DNA of 42,163 bases. It comes from Acidimicrobiaceae bacterium (lineage in GTDB: Bacteria; Actinomycetota; Acidimicrobiia; Acidimicrobiales; RAAP-2). A model generated the notes under the pieces. It was not told where the DNA came from. It made no database searches and saw only the letters and a list, made by a program, of their open reading frames with translations. The stretch is taken from positions 1 to 42,163 of the forward strand of contig PLRX01000053.1 of NCBI GenBank assembly GCA_003164095.1, given 5' to 3'. A program made the translations under genes and the position numbers. The stretch's first letter is position 1. The number at the start of each line of letters is the position of its first letter. Shown here piece by piece: positions 23,180 through 31,975 of the stretch.

Positions 23180-23959
23180 GTGAGCGCAGCGAGCCCGTAC
23201 CCCGACCATGGGGCCGATGTCCCCGTGACACCCGGTGTGCGCCCGCCGGTCGCTGGCGTGTCGCCGCGTCCGGTGGCCACCCCGACCCGCGACCTGCGCC
23301 GACTCCGCCATCGCGTGCTCCATGCGCTCGTCCACGGTGGGTGGGACTGGATGACCCGCCAGGGCGCCACCGGTCCGGGCGACCGTCTCGCCGATCGGTT
23401 CGGGGCGTTCGGACGCGGCAGCTGCCTGGCCTTCCCGACAGGGGCGATCTTCGGCGAGGAGTGGATCCGCATCGGCGAGGACACGCTGGTCGGTCCGTAC
23501 GTGAGCCTGTCGGCCGGCATGGTCCCGGGCCAGAAGATGGTGACCGACCCGGTCGTGCGGATCGGCGACCGGAGCATGATCGGCCGTGGGAGCCACATCG
23601 TCGGGCACTTCTCCATCAAGATCGGCAGCGACGTCCAGACCGGCCCCTACGTGTACATCACCGATCAGAACCACGGCTACGAGAACCCCGACGAGGTCGT
23701 CCACGTCCAATGGCCGCACGACGTGCCCGTGGTCATCGGCGACGGCAGTTGGCTGGGGACCGGCGTGGTGATCCTGCCTGGCACGGAGCTGGGCCGGAAC
23801 GTCGTGGTGGCCGCCGGTGCAGTGGTTCGCGGCACGTTCCCGGACCACTGCGTGATCGCCGGTGTGCCCGCAAGGATCGTCCGTCGCTACGTGCCGGGCT
23901 CGGGCTGGGTGACAGGGCCGGAGGCGGCGGACACGGACGGCGCCGCGCCCTCGAGCTGA
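23180..23959 (+). CDS. Left-handed beta-helix (hexapeptide) acyltransferase
   Basis: 259 residues. After about 60 variable residues the hexapeptide repeat helix begins: FPTGAIFGEEWIRIGEDTLVGPYVSL, VRIGDRSMIGRGSHIVGHFSIKIGSDVQTGPYVYITDQNHGYENP, VVIGDGSWLGTGVVILPGTELGRNVVVAAGAVVRG, and the terminal VIAGVPARIVRRY. The D-x-N-H-G-Y segment holds the catalytic histidine of xenobiotic/maltose-type O-acetyltransferases. Acceptor unknown. Start GTG 23180 is chosen for its TACCGT box; in-frame ATG 23153 and GTG 23108 are alternatives. The last 73 bp overlap the convergent patatin gene. Confidence 0.88.
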   Translation: MSAASPYPDHGADVPVTPGVRPPVAGVSPRPVATPTRDLRRLRHRVLHALVHGGWDWMTRQGATGPGDRLADRFGAFGRGSCLAFPTGAIFGEEWIRIGEDTLVGPYVSLSAGMVPGQKMVTDPVVRIGDRSMIGRGSHIVGHFSIKIGSDVQTGPYVYITDQNHGYENPDEVVHVQWPHDVPVVIGDGSWLGTGVVILPGTELGRNVVVAAGAVVRGTFPDHCVIAGVPARIVRRYVPGSGWVTGPEAADTDGAAPSS

Positions 23960-25200
23960 CCGGTGGATTCTGCAGCGGTACCGGCAGCGGTATCGGCAGC
24001 GGTGGGCTCCGGTTTTCGGATCGTCGGGTCGACCAGGGGATCGAAGCCGTCCGAGTCCTCCGACTGATCTGAGCCGTCCGGCTGGGCCGGGCCGTCTGAG
24101 CCGTATGGCTGGGCCAGGCCCTCGGTCGGGTCTGACGCGGCTGGGACCGGCAGGGGAGGTGCCGGGTAGGGGATGGTGCCCAGTCCGTAACGACGGACGA
24201 TCTCCGACGCCTCGCTCCGACCGATGGCGATCAGGTGCTCGGTGGTGGAGAAGTCGTCGAAGTCCCGGGTGGCGCCCTCCGGCCCGACGCAGAGGATGAC
24301 CTCGACGCCCTCGGGCAGGTGGGACATGTCCCGGACGAAGCGGGCGTGGATGGCGATGAGGAGGGCATTGACCATCCCTTCCACGGGACGCTTGGACGGC
24401 TGGGGCGTGACGATCGGCGGCGAGCACAGGAGCACCACGATGCGCGTGGCGCCGGCGTCGATTGCCCGCTGGATCGGGACGTTGTCGACCACGCCGCCGT
24501 CGATGTACCGCTCGCCGTCGATCTCGACCGGGGGGAAGATGGCCGGCATGGCCGAGGAGGCCAGGATGGCGTCGACGGCCGGACCCTGGGTGAACCATCG
24601 CTCACCTCCGTCGGTCAGTGAGGTGGCCACCACCTCGAGCGGGAGCTCCGCTTCCTCGAGCCGCTCGTGGGGAAACCCGTCGGTGATGATCTTCTGGAGC
24701 CCGGAGTTGGCATAGACGGCATCGCGCTGCTGGAGGTAGAGCCACGGCCCGTGCAGCCGACCCTGTGGGTAGACGTCCTCCCGGCGGAGCCCCAACCAGA
24801 TCTGGGCCATGCGCTCGACGCCCTCCCGGGTCGGGTCGGCGGCGAACCCGGCACCGTTGATGGCGCCGACCGATGCGCCGTAGACGCGGTCGGGGACGAA
24901 CCCGTGCTCGGCCAGGACCTGGAGCATGCCGATCTGGATGGCGCCCCGCGTGCTCCCGCCGGCCAGGACCAGGGCGGTCATGTCCTGGTCGGGCTCGTCC
25001 TCGTCGTCCTCGTCGGGTTCGGCTGCAGCGGTGTCGCCGGCATCGGTCGATCCGGTGGACCGTCCGGCGAGCCATGTCGCCCGGGAGCGGCGTGCCTGGC
25101 CGACGGTGAACCGCAGGGTGAGGACGACGAGGGCCAGCGCAGCCACTACGAACACGGTGAAGACGACGGCGAAGAGAGGTGACGAGGACGCGACGGTCAT
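23887..25200 (-). CDS. Patatin-like phospholipase, membrane anchored
   Basis: 437 residues: N-terminal transmembrane helix (about 8-30), a short acidic linker (EPDEDDEDEPDQD), then a patatin domain with oxyanion loop LAGGSTRGA, nucleophile elbow GASVGA (S110) and catalytic aspartate in YIDGGVVDN (D234). Patatins hydrolyse acyl ester bonds of lipids. The C-terminal tail of about 100 residues is Asp/Ser/Pro/Ala-rich and repetitive, and its last codons overlap the acyltransferase gene on the opposite strand. Start ATG 25200; TAGCCT stands 8 nt upstream, again suggesting a leaderless transcript. Confidence 0.9.
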   Translation of the reverse strand: MTVASSSPLFAVVFTVFVVAALALVVLTLRFTVGQARRSRATWLAGRSTGSTDAGDTAAAEPDEDDEDEPDQDMTALVLAGGSTRGAIQIGMLQVLAEHGFVPDRVYGASVGAINGAGFAADPTREGVERMAQIWLGLRREDVYPQGRLHGPWLYLQQRDAVYANSGLQKIITDGFPHERLEEAELPLEVVATSLTDGGERWFTQGPAVDAILASSAMPAIFPPVEIDGERYIDGGVVDNVPIQRAIDAGATRIVVLLCSPPIVTPQPSKRPVEGMVNALLIAIHARFVRDMSHLPEGVEVILCVGPEGATRDFDDFSTTEHLIAIGRSEASEIVRRYGLGTIPYPAPPLPVPAASDPTEGLAQPYGSDGPAQPDGSDQSEDSDGFDPLVDPTIRKPEPTAADTAAGTAAESTGQLEGAAPSVSAASGPVTQPEPGT

Positions 25201-25208
25201 CACGGGAG

Positions 25209-25214
25209 AGGCTA
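25209..25214 (-). promoter_or_regulatory. Possible -10 box of the patatin gene
   Basis: TAGCCT on the minus strand, 8 nt before ATG 25200. Confidence 0.4.
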
Positions 25215-25269
25215 CCGGCGCGGCCCGGATGGCACGGGTCGTGTGACACCCGAGGTCCACACTGTGGCC

Positions 25270-26412
25270 ATGAGAACGACGACGGCCCCGAGGGGAATAC
25301 GACCGGTACGGGGCGGGGCACCTCGGGACAGGTCCGGTACGAGGGGAGACGGTGCGACGGACTGGAGCGGTCCGTCCCGCCCATTGGCCGGAGCCGGACT
25401 GCTCGAGCGCCTGCGGATGACCGGTCGGGCACGTCCGGGCGCCGACCCGGAGTTCGTCGCCGACCTGCGTGCGTTCGTCGAGGACGGGCTCGACGACGTG
25501 GCGGGACGGACCACGGTCGACAGCGGTCGGCTGGTCGTGACCAAGGACCGCCTGACGCGGGCGCTGGCCTGCCCGGTCCACCGGTCGGTCGACCGGTGGA
25601 CCGGGCAACCGGACGACCGGCAGCACGGAGGGGCCGACGGACAACAGGACGGGCGCTCGTTCACCACGCCCCTGGCCTGTGGCGCTCTGGTCGGTGCCCT
25701 GTTCCGGCAGGTGGTGATCGTCGGCACCGTCGACGATCCGATGGACGACGCCCTCGGGGCACTCGCACTGGACGATCACCAGGCACCGTTGGTGGCGTGG
25801 ATCGAGGCGATGCCGGCGGCCGAGCGGTCCGAACTCCGGGCCGAGGTCGACAGGCAGGCAGGAGGTCTCCTGGAACGGTGGCCGTCCTTCGAGGCGTCGT
25901 GGCTACCACGCACGAACGAGACGGTGCGGGTCCCCGTGGCCGGGGGGGCCGTCGAGCTCTGCGCACGTGTCGACTTCGCGGTCGGCCGCCCGGACCGCGA
26001 CAGGGCGTCAGTCGCCCTGGTCGACGTGGTCACCGCTTCCCGCCGGCCCGAGCACCGGGACGGCCGACGGTTCGACGCCCTCGTGGAGACCCTGCGGAGC
26101 CATGTGCCGCCGTTTGCCGCGGCGACCTACTACTCCCGCACGGGTGAGTTGGACGTGGATCCCGTCGATCACGAGTTGCTGATTGAGGCAGCGCGACGGA
26201 CCCTGGCCGGTGCACGCGTGCTCCTGGGCGCAGTGCAGTCCGCGAGCGACGGCTCGTCGTGTGCGGTGTGCCGCGCCCTGCTCCGTCGCCCTCCGGTGGT
26301 CGTCGCCCTGGACACCGTCGACCCGGTCGGCCCGGATGCCGATCCGGCCCGCACCGGAGGGCCAGACCCGGTCGCGCCCGTTGTCGCCTTCCCCGAGGGT
26401 GTGGCGGCATGA
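25270..26412 (+). CDS. Degenerate PD-(D/E)XK (RecB-like) nuclease-fold protein
   Basis: 380 residues, no firm family by eye. The stretch LCARVDFAVGRPD...VALVDVVTASRRPEHRDGRRFDALVETLRSHVPPFAAATYYSRTGELDVDPV has the layout of actinobacterial RecB-type PD-(D/E)XK proteins: an acidic residue, then the strand normally ending (D/E)xKTG, then a QxxxY-like helix. Here the lysine position reads VVTA, so the nuclease is predicted inactive. Cysteines in LACPVH and SSCAVCRALL recall Fe-S RecB nucleases but are too few for that cluster. ATG 25270 is used; GTG 25243 is also in frame. Overlaps the next gene (ATGA). Homology is inferred from pattern only. Confidence 0.7.
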   Translation: MRTTTAPRGIRPVRGGAPRDRSGTRGDGATDWSGPSRPLAGAGLLERLRMTGRARPGADPEFVADLRAFVEDGLDDVAGRTTVDSGRLVVTKDRLTRALACPVHRSVDRWTGQPDDRQHGGADGQQDGRSFTTPLACGALVGALFRQVVIVGTVDDPMDDALGALALDDHQAPLVAWIEAMPAAERSELRAEVDRQAGGLLERWPSFEASWLPRTNETVRVPVAGGAVELCARVDFAVGRPDRDRASVALVDVVTASRRPEHRDGRRFDALVETLRSHVPPFAAATYYSRTGELDVDPVDHELLIEAARRTLAGARVLLGAVQSASDGSSCAVCRALLRRPPVVVALDTVDPVGPDADPARTGGPDPVAPVVAFPEGVAA

Positions 26413-27275
26413 CCCGGTTCGAGGGGAACCCGGGCACGGCGCTGCTCGCGAAGGTGTCCGCCTTGGTCCCTCCCGAGGCGCTCGACCGGGTGCGCGATCG
26501 GCTGGCGGCCGGGCTCGACGACGCGGCGGCCGGGCTCGACGCCGGTGCCCACCTGGAGATCGGCCTGCCGCAACTCCGGCGGGCGCGCTACCGGTCCGAG
26601 CTGCTCGGTCTGCCCGACGAGCCCTTCGCCTGGAAGCCGGTGTTCGTGCGCCGGTCACTGGGAATCGCCTCGCTGCGGGCCTGCGCCGACGGGCGGTTCC
26701 GCGGGCCGGCGGAGGCCGTGGGACCGGTGGCCGATCAGGCGGTGGAGGACTGGCGGCGGACGGGTTGGAGGACGTTCCACTGGGAGCCCTGGTACGCCGG
26801 GCTCGGCGCCGGTGGACGGGCGGCAGTCCTGGCCGAGGCCGCCACGTGGGCCACGCCGGTGTGGAGCGCACTCGACTGGTCCGCGGTGGCACCGGTGGCC
26901 GAGCTCGGACGGCCTGACGACCGCTGGCCCGTGGCCTGCGTCGCCGGCGTCCACCTGCGCGGCCGGTTCGAGGCCCGCGTCGCGGTGACCGGACCGGGAG
27001 GCACCCCAGGTGGCGCATCGGCGCTGTTTTCGGTCGCCGGGGGGCGACCGGGAGACGGATGGCACGACGAGCTCGCGTTCCTGGCCATGGTGGCCGGGTT
27101 GGCGTCATCGTCCCGGGTCTTGCCGGCGCGGGTGGTGGGTCTCTGGCCCGAGGCGGGGGCGCTGCGGGTGGCCGAAATCGACGTGGCGGCACTCACCGGT
27201 GCGGTCGACCGGGTCGTGGACACCGTGGCGGTCACGGTCGATGCTGCAGTCGTCCCGGTGTCCACGGGCGCCTGA
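26409..27275 (+). CDS. Hypothetical protein, probable divergent paralogue of the upstream nuclease-fold protein
   Basis: 288 residues, no recognised domain. The second half runs parallel to the upstream protein: GRFEARVAVTGPG...ASALFSVAGGRPGDGWHDELAFLAMVAGLASSSRVLPARVVGLWPEAGALRVAEIDVAAL. The order is a beta strand, a G-rich strand at the (D/E)xK position reading SVAGG, a helix beginning HDELAFLAMVAGL, and a final strand-helix. The catalytic acidic and lysine residues are missing. I infer a duplicated, inactive PD-(D/E)XK-like fold working with its partner. The gene start overlaps the upstream stop, so the two are co-translated. Confidence 0.7.
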   Translation: MTRFEGNPGTALLAKVSALVPPEALDRVRDRLAAGLDDAAAGLDAGAHLEIGLPQLRRARYRSELLGLPDEPFAWKPVFVRRSLGIASLRACADGRFRGPAEAVGPVADQAVEDWRRTGWRTFHWEPWYAGLGAGGRAAVLAEAATWATPVWSALDWSAVAPVAELGRPDDRWPVACVAGVHLRGRFEARVAVTGPGGTPGGASALFSVAGGRPGDGWHDELAFLAMVAGLASSSRVLPARVVGLWPEAGALRVAEIDVAALTGAVDRVVDTVAVTVDAAVVPVSTGA

Positions 27276-27289
27276 TCCCGCCTGATCCT

Positions 27290-27309
27290 CCGGACCGGGT
27301 GGGGTCCGG
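27290..27309. terminator. Hairpin between convergent genes
   Basis: CCGGACC (27290-27296) pairs with GGTCCGG (27303-27309), 6-nt loop, in the 51-bp gap between two convergent genes. Could serve both directions. Confidence 0.5.
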
Positions 27310-27326
27310 GGTGCCGGCGACCGCGA

Positions 27327-28958
27327 TCAGAAGAGGGCCTTGGCCGCCTTGGTGTCCGGCTTGCCCGCAGCGGTCAGGGGGATCTCGTCGACCAGGAGCA
27401 GCTGGCGAGGGACCTTGTAGCCGGCCACATGACTCCGGCAGTGGTGGCCGAGGTCGTCGAGGCCCAGACCCCCGGCACCGTCCCGCAGGCGCACCACGGC
27501 GGCGACGCGCTCGCCGAAGCGCTCGTCGGGCAGTCCGACCACGATGGCGTCGTAGACGTCGGGATGGGCCTTGACCGCAGCCTCGACCTCCTCCGGAAAG
27601 ATCTTCTCGCCACCGGAGTTGATCGAGGCCGAGCCACGACCGTGCACGGTGATGACCCCGTCGGGAGCGATCGACGCCAGGTCCCCCGGCACCGACCAGC
27701 GGACCCCGTCGGCATCGGTCGGGAACGTGGCCGCCGTCTTGGCATCGTCCTTGTAGTAGCCGACCGGGATGCGCCCGGTCCGGGCAAGACGCCCGATCCT
27801 GCCGTCACCCGGGGCGAGGGGGCGGAGGTCGTCGTCGAGCACGGCGGTGTCGTCGCTCATGACGAACGTGGGACCGCTGGCCCCGACCTCGACCGCACCC
27901 TGGGCACCGGCCTCGCTCGAGCCGAACCGGTCCATGATCATGGCGCCGGGCAGCTGTGCGGCCAGGTCCGCCTTCACCGTGGCGGACAGCATGGCGCCTC
28001 CCGACCCGATGACCAGGAGGGTCGACACGTCATAGGTGCCCGGTACCGCGGCGGCCAGGGACTCGGCCAGCGGACGGGCCATGGCGTCCCCGACGAGCGC
28101 CGACGAGACGACGCCTTCGTCACCGATCAGTCGGAGGATCCGGTCGGGATCGAAGTGGTGCTGGGTGTAGAGCACGGTCGTCCCGGCCATCATGAACGCG
28201 TTCCACATGGCCCACTGGGCGTTGCCGTGCATGAGCGGACCCACCACCAACATGGGGATGCGTCCGGTCTCGTCGGGATTCAAACGGCCGGCGAGCTCGT
28301 CGGCCGAGTCGATCGGTTCGGCACCCCAGCCGCCTCCCCCCATGGCGGCAAAGAAGATGTCCTCCTGACGCCACATGACGCCCTTGGGCATACCGGTGGT
28401 GCCTCCGGTGTAGAGGATGTAGAGGTCGTCGGGCGACCGGGGGGCGAACCCTCGCCCGTCGTCGGCCCCACGCAGTGCGTCCTCGTAGCGGGTGGGCACG
28501 GTTCCACTCGCACCCGCCACCGGGTCGGTGTCAGGTACGCCGTCGCCGTCGTCGATGACCAGGAGGTCGAGGGGACGGTCGCGGGCCGCGCCCTCCAGCG
28601 AGTCGGCCACCAGTTGGGACAGCTCCTGCTCGTAGACCAGGGCCTCGAGATCGGCATTGTCCACCACGTAGCGGAGCTCGGGGGCGACGTAGCGGAAGTT
28701 GAGGTTGACCGGGACGGTGCGGGCCTTGTAGCAGCCGACCATCGACTCGACCCACTCGGCCCGGTTGCGGGCCAGGATGCCGACGTGGGCACCGGGCGCG
28801 AGGCCCACGGACTCCAGGTGATGGGCGAGACGGTTGGCCCTGGCGTCGAGTTGGCGGTAGGTGAGGCGTACGTCACCCGCAACCAGCGCCAGGCGGTCGG
28901 GCACGGTGTCCACCACCAGCTCGAACAGGTCGGCCAGGTTGAACTGTCGGTCGGTCAC
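27327..28958 (-). CDS. Acyl-CoA synthetase (AMP-binding, FadD-like)
   Basis: 543-residue adenylate-forming ligase activating a carboxylic acid to its CoA thioester. P-loop YTGGTTGMPKGV (183-194), A5-type DRFGSSEAG, motif GDLASIAPDGVITVHGRGSASINSGGEKIFPEEVE, and the C-terminal catalytic lysine in TAAGKPDTKAA. The sequence resembles actinobacterial FadD proteins acting on fatty or sterol-side-chain acids; the exact substrate is unknown. Start GTG 28958 follows GAGGAGAG at about 7 nt; the open frame upstream is not coding-like. Divergent from the SDR gene. Confidence 0.93.
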   Translation of the reverse strand: MTDRQFNLADLFELVVDTVPDRLALVAGDVRLTYRQLDARANRLAHHLESVGLAPGAHVGILARNRAEWVESMVGCYKARTVPVNLNFRYVAPELRYVVDNADLEALVYEQELSQLVADSLEGAARDRPLDLLVIDDGDGVPDTDPVAGASGTVPTRYEDALRGADDGRGFAPRSPDDLYILYTGGTTGMPKGVMWRQEDIFFAAMGGGGWGAEPIDSADELAGRLNPDETGRIPMLVVGPLMHGNAQWAMWNAFMMAGTTVLYTQHHFDPDRILRLIGDEGVVSSALVGDAMARPLAESLAAAVPGTYDVSTLLVIGSGGAMLSATVKADLAAQLPGAMIMDRFGSSEAGAQGAVEVGASGPTFVMSDDTAVLDDDLRPLAPGDGRIGRLARTGRIPVGYYKDDAKTAATFPTDADGVRWSVPGDLASIAPDGVITVHGRGSASINSGGEKIFPEEVEAAVKAHPDVYDAIVVGLPDERFGERVAAVVRLRDGAGGLGLDDLGHHCRSHVAGYKVPRQLLLVDEIPLTAAGKPDTKAAKALF

Positions 28959-29068
28959 GTCGTCTCTCCTCTGTCCCCGTGTGGTCCTGCGGTGCGCCCG
29001 GGCGCACTCGGCCGGGTGCGCCCGGGAACGGCCCGACCCCCGGTCGCTTTGCCGCACCTCCGCGTCCG

Positions 29069-29074
29069 TAGCAT
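29069..29074 (+). promoter_or_regulatory. Possible -10 box of the SDR gene
   Basis: TAGCAT 94 bp before the SDR start in the divergent fadD-SDR gap (28959-29168). No good -35. Confidence 0.35.
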
Positions 29075-29168
29075 GCTGCTCCAGAACCCGGAACGGTAGC
29101 CACTCCGGCCGCCGCGGGCACCGCACGACGACGACGGGTGGCACCAGCGACCCAGGGAAGGACGACCA

Positions 29169-30023
29169 GTGACCGAAGCCACGGGAACCACGGCGGGAAT
29201 TGCCGGCTACACCGCACTCGTGACGGGAGGGGGAAGCGGCATCGGGCTCGGCACCGCGACGCGGCTGGTGCGGGACGGCGCGCACGTGACGATCTGCGGC
29301 CGCACCGAGGACAAGCTGGTGGCCGCGGTCGCGGGGTTGCAGCAGGTCGCCTCGGAAGCCGACACAGCGGGGTCGGCAATGTACGTGGTCGCCGATGTGA
29401 CGGTAGAGGAGCAGGTCGCCGCCGCCGTCACCGAGGCCGCCGGACCGCGCGGGCACCTCGACATCCTGTTCGCCAACGCCGGTGGCTCGCACACCATGGG
29501 TCCCATCGCCGAGGCCGACCTCGAGGGTGTCCGGGCGACCGTCGACCTGAACATGATCGGTACGTTCCTCTGCATCAAGCACGGCGCACCGCTGATGGCA
29601 GCCGGCACCGGGGAGGGCGTCGGTGGCACCCCGGCGCCCGGTGGCTCGATCATCGGCATGTCCTCCGGGGCCGGCCACTTCCCCCACCGGTACCTCTGGG
29701 CCTACGGCTCGGCCAAGGCGGGCATCGACATGATGTGCAAGTACGCGGCCGAGGAGCTGGGCCATACGGGGGTGCGGGTCAACACGGTGCAGCCGGGGAT
29801 CGTGGACGACGAGCTGATGTCGTTCATCACGGCCGGCGGTCCGCTGCTCGACGACTACCTGGCGGAGATGCCCGTCAGCCGCCTCGGGACCGTCGAGGAC
29901 ATCGCCGCGGCCGTGCGCTTCCTCGCGGGGCCCGAGTCGGGCTGGATCACCGGTGAGGCACTGGCCGTCGATGGTGGCCACCACCTTCGCCGAGGTGCCA
30001 ACTACGGGCTGCTGTTCGGCTGA
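29169..30023 (+). CDS. Short-chain dehydrogenase/reductase (SDR)
   Basis: 284-residue classical SDR with NAD(P)-binding TGGGSGIG (residues 19-26), NAG (FANAGG), catalytic serine in GMSSGAG and YGSAK (Y179, K183), and the post-catalytic RVNTVQPGIVDDE. ICGR at the end of beta-2 is compatible with NADP preference, but this is weak. Oxidises or reduces an alcohol/ketone that cannot be named. Start GTG 29169 with AAGGA about 6 nt upstream. Near an acyl-CoA synthetase, so lipid metabolism is plausible. Confidence 0.93.
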   Translation: MTEATGTTAGIAGYTALVTGGGSGIGLGTATRLVRDGAHVTICGRTEDKLVAAVAGLQQVASEADTAGSAMYVVADVTVEEQVAAAVTEAAGPRGHLDILFANAGGSHTMGPIAEADLEGVRATVDLNMIGTFLCIKHGAPLMAAGTGEGVGGTPAPGGSIIGMSSGAGHFPHRYLWAYGSAKAGIDMMCKYAAEELGHTGVRVNTVQPGIVDDELMSFITAGGPLLDDYLAEMPVSRLGTVEDIAAAVRFLAGPESGWITGEALAVDGGHHLRRGANYGLLFG

Positions 30024-30056
30024 GGCCGCGAGCTATCGCTCCCGCCGGGCGCCCGG

Positions 30057-30062
30057 TAGCGT
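30057..30062 (+). promoter_or_regulatory. -10 box upstream of the secreted IPT protein gene
   Basis: TAGCGT, giving a leader of about 115 nt. The leader contains the palindrome TCCGTACGGA and two copies of ACCGTCCGGA and ends in GGAGG (30173-30177) 5 nt before the ATG. Confidence 0.4.
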
Positions 30063-30182
30063 TGTTGGTGCAAGACCGTCCGGAGCCACTTCCGTACGGA
30101 GTTGCGTGCGCCCGTGGGCGTCCCGGAGCAACCGTCCGGACCGCAGGCGCACGTGGGGGTCAGCACCGCACCGGAGGTTTCC

Positions 30183-31859
30183 ATGTCGCGTCCATCCCAT
30201 GTCCGCCCGGCCGTCCGTCGCGCCCTGGCGGCGGCACCGATCGTCGGCGTCGGGCTCCTCTTTGGGCTCACGGTGGCCACCGCTCCCGTCGCGGGTGCCG
30301 CAGGCTCGTCGACGTCGGGTGCCCAGCCCTCGGTGGTGCTCACCGTGCCCACCGCCCTGCACCACGGTTACCGCCACGGCGCCGTGCCCCGCAAGACCCG
30401 CGATGTGCGGGGCGTCGAGGCACTGGGGTTCGCCCCGCAGGTGCCCGGCCAGGAGGCGGTGCGGGCCGCGAGTCGCAAACTCGTCAAGTACGGCGGAGGC
30501 CTGACGGCGGGCGGGCTGACGGGTGCCGGGGTCACCACCGGGCGGCCCAAGGTGTACCTGGTGTTCATGGGTGACCAGTGGGGGACGGAGTCGCCGAGCG
30601 CCGGCCAGGAGCATTTCAGCGCCGACGCCGCCGGATTCGCCCCTGCCCTCCAGACCCTCTACGCGGGCCTTGGCACCGGAGGCGAGAAGTGGAGCGGGAT
30701 CATGACGCAGTACTGCGACGGCGCTCCGGTGGGTGCCACGGTCTGCAACGAGGGCGACACCCAGGTCCCGTACCCGACGGGTGGGGTGCTCGCCGGCATC
30801 TGGTACGACACCTCGGGGACGGCCAGCTCGCAGGAGGCGGTAGGCCTGACCGGCCACCAGTTGGCCACCGAGGCCGAGGCCGCCGCCAGTTACTTCGGCA
30901 ACACGGATCAGGCCTCCAATCGGGACGCCCAGTACGTGATCATGTCGCCCTCCGGCACCGACCCCGACGGCTGGGCCGATCCGCGGAGTGGTTACTGCGC
31001 GTACCACGACGACACCCACGACTCCTCGATCGACGGCGGCGGCGCGGTGGCCGGGCCCATCGTCGCCTTCACGAACCTCCCCTACGTGCCCGACGCCGGA
31101 TCCAGCTGCGGTGCCGGCACCGTCAACAACCCCGGCATACTCGACGGCGCCACCGAGGCGGCGGCCCACGAGTACGCCGAGACGCTCACCGACCAGTTCC
31201 CGGAGGGGAGCCCTGTCCCCGGGTGGATCACCAGCGGCGGATCCGAGGTGGCCGACCTCTGCGCTTACGTGTCAACCGGTCCGGGGGCGATGTTCGACCT
31301 GGTCCTCGGCGACGGCACCGTGGCCGTCCAGGGCATCTGGTCCAACAAGGACGCCGCGTGTTCCGACGGTGAGGCGAACTACACGTACACGCCGGTCGTC
31401 TCGGCGATCTCACCGGCCCACGCAACCGTCGGTTCGTCGGTGACGGTCACCGGCGCGAACCTCGGCACCGCCACCTCGGTGCTGTTCAACGGTGTCGCCG
31501 GGACCGTCACCTCGGACGCCCAGGGCGCCGTCACGGTCACCGTTCCGGCCGGGGCGACCGACGGCGTCGTCACGGTCGTCACCACCTTCGGCACCGTGTC
31601 GTCCGTCGCCGTCTTCCACGTGGCACCCACCATCACCTCGTTCGCCCCCACGGCGGTCGCCCGAAGGGGCACGCTGGTCATCACGGGGTCGGGTCTCGGC
31701 TCGGCCAAGAAGGTCGTGGTGGGGGGCAAGAAGGCCGTCGTCACTGCGGACAGCGCGACCCAGATCAGTGTGACCGTGGCGCCGAAGGCCGTGGCAGGGT
31801 CGGTGTCGGTCACCACGAAGTACGGCACCTCGAGCCTCGCCGGACTGACCATCAGCTGA
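30183..31859 (+). CDS. Secreted protein with HEYAE metalloprotease-like motif and IPT/TIG domains
   Basis: 558 residues. Signal peptide: basic start, hydrophobic core VGVGLLFGLTVATA, likely cleavage after AGA around residue 40. The central region contains AAHEYAETLTDQFPEGSPVPGWIT...SEVADLC; HEYAE (329-333) with a downstream E and D recalls zinc metallopeptidases, but the usual HExxH is not present. Two C-terminal IPT/TIG immunoglobulin-like domains follow (VSAISPAHATVGSSVTVTGANLG and ITSFAPTAVARRGTLVITGSG). Probably exported and surface-associated. Function not established. Confidence 0.85.
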   Translation: MSRPSHVRPAVRRALAAAPIVGVGLLFGLTVATAPVAGAAGSSTSGAQPSVVLTVPTALHHGYRHGAVPRKTRDVRGVEALGFAPQVPGQEAVRAASRKLVKYGGGLTAGGLTGAGVTTGRPKVYLVFMGDQWGTESPSAGQEHFSADAAGFAPALQTLYAGLGTGGEKWSGIMTQYCDGAPVGATVCNEGDTQVPYPTGGVLAGIWYDTSGTASSQEAVGLTGHQLATEAEAAASYFGNTDQASNRDAQYVIMSPSGTDPDGWADPRSGYCAYHDDTHDSSIDGGGAVAGPIVAFTNLPYVPDAGSSCGAGTVNNPGILDGATEAAAHEYAETLTDQFPEGSPVPGWITSGGSEVADLCAYVSTGPGAMFDLVLGDGTVAVQGIWSNKDAACSDGEANYTYTPVVSAISPAHATVGSSVTVTGANLGTATSVLFNGVAGTVTSDAQGAVTVTVPAGATDGVVTVVTTFGTVSSVAVFHVAPTITSFAPTAVARRGTLVITGSGLGSAKKVVVGGKKAVVTADSATQISVTVAPKAVAGSVSVTTKYGTSSLAGLTIS

Positions 31860-31962
31860 CGCCCGCGCCGCCTCGGCCAGCGTGCGGAACCGGCCGGGTT
31901 GCTTGCCGGCGCGGCCACCTGACGCGTCCCGGCCTGACTACCGGCGCCCGACCGGGTGACGG

Positions 31963-31968
31963 TAGCGT
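31963..31968 (+). promoter_or_regulatory. -10 box upstream of the SCO1-fusion gene
   Basis: TAGCGT, 7 nt before GTG 31976, which opens an 8-codon ORF, and 30 nt before ATG 31999. Confidence 0.45.
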
Positions 31969-31975
31969 GACCCGG

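Noticed and set aside
25270-26412. Active Cas4/AddB-like Fe-S nuclease
   Set aside because: The catalytic lysine position is not a lysine and only three cysteines are placed near the expected sites, too few for the four-cysteine Fe-S cluster.
27429-29099. Long + strand open frame of more than 500 codons opposite the acyl-CoA synthetase
   Set aside because: It mirrors the codon structure of the real minus-strand gene; the translation is Gly/Val/His/Asp-rich without domains, typical of an antisense shadow in GC-rich DNA.
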